In this document: one piece after another, positions 35,415 through 44,044 of the stretch
Layout: each line of letters opens with the position of its first letter
Position numbering within the stretch: position 1 is the first letter of the stretch
DNA from: Thermoleophilaceae bacterium
GTDB lineage: Bacteria; Actinomycetota; Thermoleophilia; Solirubrobacterales; Thermoleophilaceae
NCBI GenBank assembly: GCA_040901445.1
Contig: JBBDYQ010000020.1
Span: 27,455-91,454, forward strand
DNA: 64,000 bases
Direction of reading: 5' to 3'
Translations under genes and position numbers: made by a program
Notes under the pieces: model-generated
Seen by the model: only the letters and a program-made list of their open reading frames with translations
The model's database searches: none
What the model was told of the DNA's origin: nothing

Positions 35415-35798
35415 CTATGCGCCCGCGGGCTGGAAGAGCTCGATCGGGTTGCCGGAGGGGTCCTCGAGCAGGATCTGCCGGCCGCCCGGCCCGCTGACGA
35501 TGTCGTTGCGGAACGTCAGGCCCGCGGCGCGCAGCCGCTCGACGTCGGCCGCGATGTCCTCGACGATGAAGTGGATGCGGTTCCAGCCTCCCGGCGCCGG
35601 CGTGCGGCCGTCGGGCATCGGCCGCCCGGCAGAGCTCGCCGGACCGCTGAGCAGCAGCCGCAGGTTGCCGCGCACGACGTCTGCGAACGCCGGCGCGGCG
35701 CTGGTGCGCACCTCAAAGCCGAAGTGGTTGGTGTAGAACGAGACGGCGTCCTCGACGTCGTCGACCATGTAGCGGACGTTGACGAGCGCGTCAGGCAC
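35415..35798 (-). CDS. VOC (glyoxalase/bleomycin-resistance) family protein
   Basis: 127 residues, two beta-alpha-beta3 modules: VRYMVDDVEDAVSFYTNHFGF and WNRIHFIVEDIAADVERL, ending LLEDPSGNPIELFQPA. The terminal Glu (NPIELF) is a typical metal ligand. In ars operons a VOC protein may be the C-As lyase ArsI, but that enzyme needs a Cys pair and this protein has no cysteine. Substrate unknown. It overlaps the ArsR-ArsC stop by 8 nt. Confidence 0.82.
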   Translation of the reverse strand: MPDALVNVRYMVDDVEDAVSFYTNHFGFEVRTSAAPAFADVVRGNLRLLLSGPASSAGRPMPDGRTPAPGGWNRIHFIVEDIAADVERLRAAGLTFRNDIVSGPGGRQILLEDPSGNPIELFQPAGA

Positions 35799-36597
35799 GT
35801 TCGGTCACCTCCTGATTGGTGGATGGTCGGGTGGTCTGTTCGATCGCCTCGATGAGGAAGGCGATGCGGGTGCCAAGCTCGGTCGCGGTGCGCTCGAACG
35901 CGGGCAGCGTTTCCTCGTCGCTCTCCGCTTCTCGCGCGGGGTCGGGGATGCTCCAATGGATCAGCTCGGGCCAGTCCGGGAACTCGGGGCAGACCTCGCG
36001 CACGCGATCGCAGAGGCTGATCACGTAGTCGAAGGGCTGCCCGGCGAACTCGCCGAGGTGCTTGGAACGACGCCCGGCGAGGTCTATGCCGCGGTCGCGC
36101 ATCACCCGCACCGCGTTGGGATGCAGCGGCTTGGGATGGCTGCCCGCACTCGCCGCGCTGACAGCGCCGTCGGACAGCTGCTCGGCGAGCGCCTCGGCGA
36201 TCTGCGAGCGGGCACTGTTGCCGGTGCACAGAAACAGGACGCGCGTGAGTGCGGAGCGGCGTTCGCGCCCGGCGCGTGGGCGCGGGCCGGGCGCCAGGCC
36301 CGGGTGCAGCGCCACTCCGGCGCTCGACAGCAGCTCGCCGCAGCGCGCCAGATCGAGGACGTAGTAGGTGTCGCGACCGTCGGCGGCGCTGCGACGCATC
36401 GACACAAGATCACCGTCGCGCAGCTGACGCAGGTGATAGGAGACCAGGCTCTGGGGTCGGCCCGCCAGTGCGCACAGCTCGCCCACGCGCCGATCGCTGC
36501 GCGCCAACTCGCTCAAGAGCCGCCACCGCAGCGGGTGCCCCGCCAGCCGCAGAAATGACGGCGGTGGACTCTCGGCGTGTCCCAAAGTGGCGATCAC
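35791..36597 (-). CDS. ArsR repressor fused to low-MW-phosphatase-type arsenate reductase
   Basis: One chain carries an ArsR winged HTH (about 12-95, RLAGHPLRWRLLSELARS ... QSLVSYHLRQLRDGDLVSMRR) and, after a basic linker, an ArsC/LMW-PTP domain with the P-loop VLFLCTGNSARSQIAEA (C-x5-R). The phosphatase domain would reduce arsenate; the HTH would sense arsenite or antimonite. GTG 36597 lies 9 nt after TATTAT and is preferred. An in-frame ATG at 36615 lies within the operator. First gene of an operon with VOC and chrA. Confidence 0.88.
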   Translation of the reverse strand: MIATLGHAESPPPSFLRLAGHPLRWRLLSELARSDRRVGELCALAGRPQSLVSYHLRQLRDGDLVSMRRSAADGRDTYYVLDLARCGELLSSAGVALHPGLAPGPRPRAGRERRSALTRVLFLCTGNSARSQIAEALAEQLSDGAVSAASAGSHPKPLHPNAVRVMRDRGIDLAGRRSKHLGEFAGQPFDYVISLCDRVREVCPEFPDWPELIHWSIPDPAREAESDEETLPAFERTATELGTRIAFLIEAIEQTTRPSTNQEVTERA

Positions 36598-36606
36598 CAG
36601 AGTGGG

Positions 36607-36631
36607 ATAATACATCAAGTGGGTTTGATGT
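36607..36631 (-). promoter_or_regulatory. ArsR-type operator and -10 element
   Basis: ACATCAA-GTGGGT-TTGATGT (36612-36631) is a perfect 7-bp inverted repeat with 6-bp spacer, matching the ATCAA-N6-TTGAT operator type of ArsR/SmtB regulators. TATTAT (36607-36612, minus strand) adjoins it and ends 9 nt before the GTG. A bound repressor would cover the -10/-35 spacer. Confidence 0.75.
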
Positions 36632-37471
36632 GTCTTGCGCTGCCTGACAGGCGTATCTGTTTGCACGCGACCGTAGGAAGCGCTCCGCGAAGTGCGACTG
36701 CCCAAGAGCGCGCGCACCTCACGCCCGTGGCGGATCCACGAGTTCACGCCCGACTTCCGGCTCGAGCGCCCACTGCCCACATAGACGCCGTCGCCTTTCG
36801 CGCGTAGTGAAAGCTTCCTCGTCTACCCCTTTCGGGTAGCCAGCGGGTTCCGCGGAACCGCCTTGTCAGGCGATCTCTTCTGATCCGTCGAGCCCGGGGG
36901 CTTCCAGGAGCGTGACGCGGCTGTCCGTCGCGGGCGCGCCCCAAGGCGCCTCACTGCCGCGCCCGCGGGCCCCCGGCGGGCAAACCGCTCTCGTTTACCG
37001 CGCGCAAAGCAGAAGCGCGCTGCGACGGCCGGCCGCAACGAACCTGATCGCTTCTCGCTTCAGGCGAATGCGAAAGCGGATGCCGTGACGGGGAACGCGG
37101 CGCGGCTGGTTCGGGGCGCCCACGCTGTGCCTATGCAAGGCGCAGGAGCGACGGCCGACACGGATCCTCCTTGTCCCAAGGCGCGCGCCAGACTTGACCG
37201 CCGTCGCGCTCGCGTTTCAACGCGGGAGCGGCGGGTGTCCAGTTGACGCCCGTCACTGCGACACCTCACCGGGCGGGTCTTACGGGACACCGGTGCCGAC
37301 ACCGCCGCGACAAGGCGCCATATCGAGGCGGAGTGTCCGCAACGGGTTCCCTTCCGTATGCAGCATCCGCTTGGCGCGGTGGTCAACCGGCCCTCGGTGT
37401 GGTCTGACCGATGAATTTTCCGCGCCGTGTTGGTCTGTACGCCGAATACCGACTCATGGGAGGCTGACGCC
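36632..37471. other. Non-coding stretch with small hairpins
   Basis: About 840 bp without a convincing gene. A hairpin CTACCC-TTTC-GGGTAG lies at 36823-36838 and the perfect palindrome GGTTCCGCGGAACC at 36846-36859. The open frames (for example 37060-37494 minus) have arginine-rich, domain-free translations and are rejected. A 20-bp sequence at 37279-37298 recurs at 38101. Confidence 0.6.
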
Positions 37472-38120
37472 GTGCGGAAACTGACCTTTGGCATGAACCT
37501 GAGCCTGGACGGCTACATCGCCGCGCCCGGCGACGACCTCGGCTGGAGCGTGCCGAGCGACGAGCTGTTCCAGTGGTGGTCCGACCGGGTGGGGGCGACG
37601 GGCCTGGCGCTGTACGGGCGCAAACTGTGGGAGACGATGAGCTCCCACTGGCCGACCGCCGACAAGCAGCCGGGCGCCACACCGGCGGAGCTCGAGTTCG
37701 CCCGCCGCTGGCGGGACATGCCGAAGGTGGTGTTCTCCTCGACGACCAGCGCGGTCGACTGGAACGCCCGCCTGGTCACCGGCGACGCTGTCACCGAGAT
37801 CACCCGGCTCAAGACTGAGGATGGCGGCCCCATGGACATCGCCGGCGCCACCCTCGCCGCGGCGGCCATGCGGGCCGGGCTGATCGACGAGTACGCGATC
37901 GTCACCCACCCGGTCCTGGTGGGCGGCGGCACGCCGTTCTTCACGGCCCTGGACAACTGGGTGAACCTGAACCTGGTGGAGACCCGGACGTTTCCCGACG
38001 GCGTGCTCCTGACCAGGTACGAGACCAGGCGCTGAATACCCGACCTCGGATCGGCGCGGGCTCGGGCCACCCAAGGATCTCGTGGCCGTTGGGGGATCGC
38101 CTTACGGGACACCGCTGCCG
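37279..38120. repeat. 20-bp direct repeats flanking a RibD-like gene
   Basis: CTTACGGGACACCGGTGCCG (37279-37298) and CTTACGGGACACCGCTGCCG (38101-38120) differ at one base and bracket the gene at 37472-38035. A tyrosine recombinase gene lies 190 bp further on. The pair could be recombination sites, target duplications or chance. Confidence 0.5.
37472..38035 (+). CDS. RibD C-terminal / dihydrofolate reductase-fold protein
   Basis: 187 residues from GTG 37472, with GGGAGG about 8 nt upstream (37458-37463). It starts KLTFGMNLSLDGYIAAPGDD, the opening of the RibD_C/DHFR-like family, and has LIDEYAIVTHPVLVGGGTPFF. Such proteins use NAD(P)H on unknown small molecules; few have known substrates. A second family member (39101-39655) lies beyond the recombinase gene on the opposite strand. 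Confidence 0.85.
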   Translation: MRKLTFGMNLSLDGYIAAPGDDLGWSVPSDELFQWWSDRVGATGLALYGRKLWETMSSHWPTADKQPGATPAELEFARRWRDMPKVVFSSTTSAVDWNARLVTGDAVTEITRLKTEDGGPMDIAGATLAAAAMRAGLIDEYAIVTHPVLVGGGTPFFTALDNWVNLNLVETRTFPDGVLLTRYETRR

Positions 38121-38311
38121 CTCTTCCACCGGATGTGGGCGTCCCGGAACGCTCCCCGAAGGTTGTCGCTCGGGGACGACCAACGGAAGCGCCAGTTGGC
38201 CGGGCCCGTGGAGCCCGGTGCATAGGCACCATGTCGGCGCGTGCGAACTCCCGATCGACGCGAGCCCGAGCACCGTCGCTGCCGCAATGAGGCCGAGCGA
38301 AAGCGTCGGGT
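38036..38311. other. Intergenic stretch between RibD-like gene and recombinase
   Basis: Nothing gene-like was seen in these 276 bp except the second 20-bp direct repeat (38101-38120) and short inverted repeats such as GGGCCCGTGGAGCCC near 38202. No U-tract hairpin is evident. Confidence 0.5.
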
Positions 38312-39004
38312 TCAGAGTGCCGAGCTGGCCGGGATCATCGGAGCTCGGCGGGCGTGGACAGTGTCAATGATCTCGCTGTTGTCGATCCCTTGTAGGTAGA
38401 CAGACGTGATTCCGAGATCGACGTGTCCGGGCTGGCGCTGGATGACCATGAGCGGGACACCCTCTCGCGCCATCTCGACGGCATGTGCGTGGCGTAGCTG
38501 GTGTGGTGCGAACCGCCTACGCACGCCGGCCTGAACCGCGAGCCGCCGCAGCTGCGCGCGGATCGCTGGCGCCGCGCATGCTCGCCCGGCGGTCGGACCA
38601 TGCACAACGCAGAAGAGTGCGCCAACCGGCAGCGCTGTGCGGTCGTGCAGCCACGGCTCGAGGTGTTCCCAGCCCCACGTGTCCATGCCGACGGTGCGCC
38701 GCTTGCCGCCCTTGGCGTTGCGCACCACGATCGCACCGCGGTTATGGTCGAGATCGGTTTCGCCGAGCGCGACCGCCTCGCTGATCCGCAGTCCGGCGCG
38801 CCAGAGCACGACCATCAGGCCACGCACTCGCCGCCCGTCGATGCCGGCACCGGCCTGCCGCATGACTGCGACGATCTCTTCCACGGCCGGAGGGTCAGCC
38901 GGGTAGCGCCGTCCCTTGTTCCGCGGCGAGCGTCCAGCGTGAAACCCGGCCATGGTCGCCGGCGAGCGACGCCGACCAGCAACATCGAGAAGCTCGGATG
39001 ACAT
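38312..39004 (-). CDS. Small tyrosine recombinase (phage-integrase family)
   Basis: 230 residues. The catalytic domain shows Arg (RAGLRISEAVAL), a beta-hairpin Lys (NAKGGKRR), HxLRH (PHQLRHAHAVEMA), the second His (QPGHVDLGITS) and the nucleophile Tyr (SVYLQGI), so all catalytic residues are present. The N-terminal core-binding domain is nearly absent, so this is shorter than XerC/XerD. ATG 39004 follows GGAGGA closely; ATG 39019 is an alternative. It may act on nearby sites or be the remnant of an integrated element. No other phage or plasmid gene adjoins it. Confidence 0.85.
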   Translation of the reverse strand: MSSELLDVAGRRRSPATMAGFHAGRSPRNKGRRYPADPPAVEEIVAVMRQAGAGIDGRRVRGLMVVLWRAGLRISEAVALGETDLDHNRGAIVVRNAKGGKRRTVGMDTWGWEHLEPWLHDRTALPVGALFCVVHGPTAGRACAAPAIRAQLRRLAVQAGVRRRFAPHQLRHAHAVEMAREGVPLMVIQRQPGHVDLGITSVYLQGIDNSEIIDTVHARRAPMIPASSAL

Positions 39005-39100
39005 GACTCCTCCAGACATCGGGGAAGCCCATCGTCCTCGCGTGAGGCAGGAGTCGCGGCGAATCCCTGTCGAGCTCCTGCTTGAGCGTCCTCGGGCGGC

Positions 39101-39655
39101 TCAACGCCTCGGCACCAGAACTTGCGCGAGGGCTCCGCTTCGGAAGCGCTGCTCTTCGACCACTTCGAGCTTCAGGTGCTCCTTGAGGTCGGCGAACGGG
39201 CTGCGCCCCGCGCCGATCGCGATCGGGACCGTTGATAGCTGGTACTCATCGACGAGGCCCAGGCGGGTCAGCGCCTTGGCGAAATCGGGACCACCATGGA
39301 CCAGGACTGTCCCTTTGTCATCGCGCGCCTTCAGGTCCGCTACGCCTGCGCTCACGTCTCCGAAGATGTCGACCGGTCCCCACTCTGCCTTTTGGAGGGT
39401 GTGGGAGAAGACGGCTTTCGGCTTGTCGTTCATCGCCGTGGCGATCGGACCGTCAGACGCGGCCCAGTGCGGGCCCATGATCTCGTAGCTCCGGCGCCCC
39501 ATCGCGTGAACTCCGGCCTCTTGGAGCGCGCGGAGACTCCGCTCGGTGGAATCGTCGCCGAACCACTCGAACATCCACTCGTGGGTGCCGTCCAGGCTCG
39601 TAGCAAAACCATCGAGGGACATGACCATCTTGAGAATGACTTTTCTCTCGCTCAT
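39101..39655 (-). CDS. RibD C-terminal / dihydrofolate reductase-fold protein (second)
   Basis: 184 residues: KVILKMVMSLDGFATSLDG at the start, GRRSYEIMGPHWA, and LVHGGPDFAKALTRLGLVDEYQL, all typical of the RibD_C/DHFR-like family (often annotated as dihydrofolate reductase family). It is not the folate enzyme by pattern. It faces away from the other family member across the recombinase, and the two are clearly diverged, so this is not a recent duplication. Confidence 0.85.
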   Translation of the reverse strand: MSERKVILKMVMSLDGFATSLDGTHEWMFEWFGDDSTERSLRALQEAGVHAMGRRSYEIMGPHWAASDGPIATAMNDKPKAVFSHTLQKAEWGPVDIFGDVSAGVADLKARDDKGTVLVHGGPDFAKALTRLGLVDEYQLSTVPIAIGAGRSPFADLKEHLKLEVVEEQRFRSGALAQVLVPRR

Positions 39656-39687
39656 GACGGTGAAGGCAGAACGCCCCGCGACCACGC

Positions 39688-41196
39688 CTAAACGCGCACC
39701 GCCGCCCCACCCCGCCGCGGGTCCCCCATCCCCGACAGCTCGCCCGTCTCCGGGTCGCGCGCCACCGCCTGCACGCCGCCGAAGTAGAGGTTGCGCTCGT
39801 GCCACCGGCGCACGGTCCAGCCATCTGCTTCCAACGCAGTGAGAGCATCGACGTCCACCCCCGGCTCGGCCTCCACGGCATCCCCCTCGAGGTGCACCCG
39901 CGGGCGCTCCACGGCCTCCTCGGCCCCCAGCCCCAGGTCCACCACACCCATGATCGTCTGCACGATCGCGCTGCGGATGCGGTTGGAGCCCGCCGAGCCC
40001 AGCGCCATCTCCGGCACGCCCTGGTTGAGCACCACCGTGGGCGCCATCATGCTGGGCACGCGCCGGCCCGGCGCGTGGCGGTGATAGCCCAGCGGGTTGA
40101 GGTCCTGCTCGCCCAGCATGTTGTTGAGGTGCATGCCGGTGCCGGGCACGATCACGCCCGAGCCCGAGCCGTTCGAGCAGGTCACGCTGGCGCAGCCGCC
40201 TTGGTCGTCGAGCACCGCGATGTGGGTGGTGGAGCCCAGCCGGCCGGCCTCGTGATCGAGCGCATCCGCGGCCAAGAAGCGCTCCAGGTAGCCCTCGGTG
40301 TGCAGGCCGAGCAGGAACTCCTCGGTGCGTGCCTGGTTGGCCCGGGCCGTGACCTCCACGAACGAGCGCGGGTCCGCCGGCCGGCCGAGCCTCTCGAGCA
40401 GGCCCAGTGCGTAGGCGATCAGGATCCCACCCGACGACGGCGGCGGGTTGGTGAGGATGCGCCGGCCGCGGTAGTCCGCGGACGCGGGCTCGCGCTCCAC
40501 CGGCTCGTACGCCGCCAGATCCTCCTCCGTCAACAGGCCGCCGCGCTCGAGCACCCACTCGCTGATCCGCCGCGCGACCTCTCCCCGGTAGAGGAACCCG
40601 GGTCCCTCCGTGCCGAGCCGCTCGAGCAGGTCGCCCAGCTCGGGCTGGCGCAGCACCTCGCCCTCACGCAGCGGCCGCCCGCCGGGCTCGTAGATGGCCT
40701 GCCCCTCGGCGCTCGACGCCATGATCGGCCCGAGGATCTTGTGGAGGTACTCCTGCATCGACGTGAGCGCCACGCCCTCGCGGGCCGCACGCGCCGGACC
40801 CTCCACCAGCGTGCCGAGCGAGATCGTGCCGAAACGAGACAGCGCCGCCGCCAGCCCCGCCGTGGTGCCGTAGGCGCCGCACGAGGACGGCCCCACGTTG
40901 AAGACCTGCACGGCCTCCTCGGAGAACACGACCTCGATCGGCTGCAGCGCCGCCGGCTCCCGCCCATCGGCGCCGCGCCCGGGCGCGGCCACGAAGAAGT
41001 CGAGCAGGTGGTCCTCGCCGCCGGCGGTGTGCACGAGCATGAACCCGCCCGCGCCCGGCCCCGTCAGGGGCGACTCCGTCACGAACGACATCAGCACCGC
41101 GCCAACCGCGGCGTCCACCGCGTTGCCGCCATCGCGCAGCACGGCGGCGCCGGCCTCGGCGGTCAGCGGATGGCCGGCTGCGACCACCCCACCCAT
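39688..41196 (-). CDS. ggt: Gamma-glutamyltransferase
   Basis: 502 residues with the Ntn-hydrolase processing site LGSTTHIAVLDDQG; Thr323 would become the N-terminal nucleophile after self-cleavage. The small-subunit motifs SNGSGSGVIVPGTGMHLNNML and PGRRVPSMMAPTVV fit the family. The enzyme hydrolyses or transfers gamma-glutamyl groups from glutathione-like peptides or polyglutamate. No signal peptide is seen, so it is probably cytoplasmic or the start is misplaced. It follows ftsZ by 37 bp. Confidence 0.9.
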   Translation of the reverse strand: MGGVVAAGHPLTAEAGAAVLRDGGNAVDAAVGAVLMSFVTESPLTGPGAGGFMLVHTAGGEDHLLDFFVAAPGRGADGREPAALQPIEVVFSEEAVQVFNVGPSSCGAYGTTAGLAAALSRFGTISLGTLVEGPARAAREGVALTSMQEYLHKILGPIMASSAEGQAIYEPGGRPLREGEVLRQPELGDLLERLGTEGPGFLYRGEVARRISEWVLERGGLLTEEDLAAYEPVEREPASADYRGRRILTNPPPSSGGILIAYALGLLERLGRPADPRSFVEVTARANQARTEEFLLGLHTEGYLERFLAADALDHEAGRLGSTTHIAVLDDQGGCASVTCSNGSGSGVIVPGTGMHLNNMLGEQDLNPLGYHRHAPGRRVPSMMAPTVVLNQGVPEMALGSAGSNRIRSAIVQTIMGVVDLGLGAEEAVERPRVHLEGDAVEAEPGVDVDALTALEADGWTVRRWHERNLYFGGVQAVARDPETGELSGMGDPRRGGAAVRV

Positions 41197-41233
41197 GTGT
41201 TCAACCTACCCGCGGGGAGCGGGTCCCGAGGGC

Positions 41234-42685
41234 CTAGCGGCCCCCGGGGATGAACTCCGGCACGTCGAGCTCGCCCAGCGAGCCGTTGGAGCGCGTGCGC
41301 TGCGGGGCGCGCGCGATACGCGGCTCGCGGTCGGCCTCGCGGGCCGCCGAGGAGGCATCGGGCGCGCGGCGGGCCGGCGTGACGCGCCGGTCCCCGTAGC
41401 CGGTGGCCACGACCGTGACCCACACCTGGTCCACCACCTTCTCGTCGACCATCGCGCCGAAGATGATGTTGGCGTCGGGATGGGCGGCCTCGCTGACCGC
41501 GCGCGCCGCCTCGTTGACCTCCCACAGGGAGAGGTCGCGGCCGCCGGTGATGGAGAGAAGGATCGACTGCGCGCCGTCCACGGAGGTCTCGAGCAGCGGC
41601 GAGGCCACCGCGGCCTGGGCCGCGTCGATCGCGCGGGTCTCGCCCACGCCCATGCCTATGCCCAGCAGCGCCTGCCCTGCCTCCGACATGATCGTGCGCA
41701 CGTCCGCGAAGTCGAGGTTGATGAGGCCCGGCAGGGTGATGAGGTCGGAGATGCCCTGCACGCCCTGGCGCAGGACGTCGTCGGCCACGCGGAAGGCCTC
41801 GACCATCGAGGTCTGCTTGTCGAGCACGGTGAGCAGGCGCGTGTTGGGGATCACGATGAGCGTGTCCACCTCGCCCGACAGGTCGTCCACGCCGCGGTCG
41901 GCCTGGTCGCCGCGCCGCGAGCCCTCGAAGGCGAACGGCTTGGTGACGATGCCCACCGTGAGCGCGCCGAGGTCGCGGGCGATGCGCGCCACGACGGGGG
42001 CCGCGCCCGTTCCGGTGCCGCCGCCGGCGCCGGCGGCGATGAACACCATGTCGGCGCCCTTGAGCATGGCCTTCACACGGTCGTGCTCCTCCATCGCAGC
42101 CTGGCGGCCGAGATCGGGGTTGGAGCCGGAGCCCAGCCCGCGCGTGACCTCGCTGCCGATGTGCAGCGTGGTCTCCGCGTTGGAGGTCTGCAGCGACTGG
42201 AGGTCGGTGTTGACGGCGATGAAGTCCACGCCCTCGACGCCCGCCTCGATCATCCGGTTGACGGCGTTCACGCCGGCGCCGCCGACGCCCACGACCTTGA
42301 GCACGGGCTGCCCGATCGGCTCCTGCTGCGCCGGCACCTGGGGCTCGTCGCGCCCGTAGCGCGGGGCCGCCGGCTTGTCGAGGATGTTCTCGGGGATGTC
42401 GGAGGAGAAGACGTGCCGCAGCCGCTCCTCGGCCGAGCGCACGTGGCGCTCCTCGGCCTCGTGCTCGCGCTGCGAGGGCGGCGCGGGGCGCAGCTGCTCG
42501 GCGGGCGGCGGCGAGGCGGCAGGCGTCTGACGGCGCACGCCGCCCTCCTGCGGGGGCTTGACGCGCGGCGCGCCGGCGTCGGTCTCGGCGCGCTGGGGCG
42601 CGTCCTCCAGCCCCTCCTCCTCCGTCTTGCGGAAGAGCGCCGCCAGGGGGCCCTCGCGCATGCTCGCCCGCTTACCGCTTGCCAT
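41234..42685 (-). CDS. ftsZ: FtsZ with a long N-terminal extension
   Basis: 483 residues. The GTPase domain begins only at about residue 128 ([18 protein letters not shown]) and carries the tubulin signature GGGTGTG (221-227) and T7-loop region [11 protein letters not shown]. The C-terminus [10 protein letters not shown] resembles the conserved peptide that binds FtsA/SepF. Usual FtsZ has 10-20 residues before the GTPase core; here about 127 Pro/Glu/Arg-rich residues precede it, with a possible amphipathic helix near the start ([13 protein letters not shown]). The start overlaps the parA-like stop by 14 nt. No dcw neighbour (ftsQ, murC) is present, so it may be a second FtsZ. Confidence 0.92.
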   Translation of the reverse strand: MASGKRASMREGPLAALFRKTEEEGLEDAPQRAETDAGAPRVKPPQEGGVRRQTPAASPPPAEQLRPAPPSQREHEAEERHVRSAEERLRHVFSSDIPENILDKPAAPRYGRDEPQVPAQQEPIGQPVLKVVGVGGAGVNAVNRMIEAGVEGVDFIAVNTDLQSLQTSNAETTLHIGSEVTRGLGSGSNPDLGRQAAMEEHDRVKAMLKGADMVFIAAGAGGGTGTGAAPVVARIARDLGALTVGIVTKPFAFEGSRRGDQADRGVDDLSGEVDTLIVIPNTRLLTVLDKQTSMVEAFRVADDVLRQGVQGISDLITLPGLINLDFADVRTIMSEAGQALLGIGMGVGETRAIDAAQAAVASPLLETSVDGAQSILLSITGGRDLSLWEVNEAARAVSEAAHPDANIIFGAMVDEKVVDQVWVTVVATGYGDRRVTPARRAPDASSAAREADREPRIARAPQRTRSNGSLGELDVPEFIPGGR

Positions 42686-43439
42686 TCGAGAGGACCTCCT
42701 CAGCCAGCCGTCGGTAGGCGTAGGCCGCCTTACCGTCCGGGTCGTACTTGAGCACCGACATGCCCTTCACGGGCGCCTCGGCGAAGCGCACGGTCTTGGT
42801 GATGCGCGAGGCGAAGACGCGGTCGCCGAAGTTCTCCTCGAGGATCTCGATTGCCTCCTTGGCGTGCACGGTCCGGGTGTCCACGAGGGTAGGCAGGATT
42901 CCCTCGATGTCCACGTCCGGATTGAGGTTCTCCTTGATCATCGAGAGCGTGTTCTGCAGCTGGATCAGGCCGCGCATGGAGAGATACTCGCATTGCACGG
43001 GGACGATCACCTTGTCCGCGGCCGTCAGGGCGTTGATCGTGAGCAGCCCGAGGCTCGGCGGGGTGTCGATGCAGATGAAGTCGTAGTCCTCCTTCACCGG
43101 GTCCAGGGCCTTCGACAGCGCGCGCTCGCGCCCGATCTGCGTGGACATGGCGATCTCGGCGCCGGCGAGGTCGATCGAGGAGCAGGCCACGTCCACCTCG
43201 CGCTTGCGGATGACCTCCCGGATGGAGATGTGGTGAACGAGCACGTCGTACATCGAGGTCTCGAGCGTGTCCGGGTCGATGCCCTGGCTCATCGTCAGGT
43301 TGCCCTGAGGATCGAGGTCGACGCAAAGGACCCGGTGGCCCTTCTCGCCGAATGCCGCCGCGAGGTTGAGCGTGGTCGTGGTCTTGGCGACCCCGCCCTT
43401 CTGGTTGGCGAACACGATGACTTTGCACTTGGATGCCAC
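42672..43439 (-). CDS. ParA/Soj-like ATPase
   Basis: 255 residues from GTG 43439, with AGAGGAG 6 nt upstream. The deviant Walker [13 protein letters not shown] (signature Lys14), VDLDPQGN and the Walker B-type block [18 protein letters not shown] are all present. ParA/Soj ATPases segregate DNA or position protein cargo. No parB or parS site was recognised beside it. The gene is coupled to ftsZ, which suggests a link between segregation or positioning and division-ring assembly. MinD-like function is less likely: no C-terminal amphipathic membrane helix is obvious. Confidence 0.9.
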   Translation of the reverse strand: MASKCKVIVFANQKGGVAKTTTTLNLAAAFGEKGHRVLCVDLDPQGNLTMSQGIDPDTLETSMYDVLVHHISIREVIRKREVDVACSSIDLAGAEIAMSTQIGRERALSKALDPVKEDYDFICIDTPPSLGLLTINALTAADKVIVPVQCEYLSMRGLIQLQNTLSMIKENLNPDVDIEGILPTLVDTRTVHAKEAIEILEENFGDRVFASRITKTVRFAEAPVKGMSVLKYDPDGKAAYAYRRLAEEVLSNGKR

Positions 43440-43546
43440 AGGGGACTCCTCTTGGGGTTGGAAACCCGCTTCGCAAGCGGTATTCGCAGGTGACCTGGCG
43501 ATTCCTCCCGGCCCGTCCGATCCGCCCGCGGAGGTACCTTGCGAGC

Positions 43547-43859
43547 GTGATCGACTTCCAGACGATCGAGGACGCCGGCCGCAAGCTGGCAGAGGCGGCT
43601 GGGCCTGACTCGAGTCATCCTGTTCGGGTCGCACGCGCGCGGGCAGGCGGGGAGGCGAAGCGACGTCGACTTCCTCGTCATAGAACGAGAGGTGGAGGAC
43701 CAGAACGCCGAGGCCGTGAGGCTGCGCCGGGCACTCCGGCCCCTCGTCCTGCCGACGGACATCCTCGTGGTCACCGAGGCGCACGTGGAGGAATGGGCAT
43801 CGGTGCCCGGGACTGTCGTGCATGCCGCGCTGCGCGAGGGCCGGGTGCTGCATGGCTGA
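43547..43859 (+). pseudogene. Frameshifted MNT nucleotidyltransferase (HEPN-pair antitoxin relic)
   Basis: From GTG 43547 the reading frame begins IDFQTIEDAGRKLAEAAG, then a one-base shift near 43600 is needed to continue LTRVILFGSHARG ... RSDVDFLVIE, the MNT nucleotidyltransferase active-site pattern (GS-x9-12-D-x-D). The second frame has an early stop and no good start of its own, so the gene is broken unless the sequence has an error. It ends ALREGRVLHG. It overlaps the next small ORF by 8 nt, as in intact MNT-HEPN pairs. Confidence 0.65.
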
Positions 43860-43989
43860 CGGGCCGGCCCTGGCGCGCACGCTGCTCGACAAGGCCGCAG
43901 GCGATGAGGCCACGGTGCGGGCACTCGTCTCCAACGAGGACGTACCAGACGCCAATTGGGCGGAGGACCTGATCGGCCGCAACGCGTAG
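43852..43989 (+). pseudogene. Truncated HEPN-domain protein
   Basis: The 45-residue ORF (MADGPALARTLLDKAAGDEA ... PDANWAEDLIGRNA) matches only the first helix and the PD-x-xx turn of HEPN toxins, which normally run to about 130 residues and contain R-x4-6-H. The catalytic part is absent, replaced by a stop 56 bp before the next gene. Together with the frameshifted MNT gene it looks like a decayed toxin-antitoxin pair. Confidence 0.5.
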
Positions 43990-44044
43990 CCCGACGGCGG
44001 CGGTCCTCGTCTCCGAGTTCGCGCCTCTACGCTCCCGGGCGCTG

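Noticed and set aside
35415-35798. VOC protein as ArsI C-As lyase
   Set aside because: The protein has no cysteine, while ArsI needs a Cys pair for trivalent arsenic.
36846-36859. Palindrome GGTTCCGCGGAACC as an operator
   Set aside because: It lies in a stretch with no supported gene nearby, so no regulated target can be named.
37060-37494. 144-codon minus-strand ORF between arsRC and the RibD-like gene
   Set aside because: Composition is typical of shadow frames, no motif is visible, and it overlaps the RibD-like start and its ribosome site.
39101-39655. True folate dihydrofolate reductase
   Set aside because: Sequence pattern fits the RibD C-terminal family rather than FolA.
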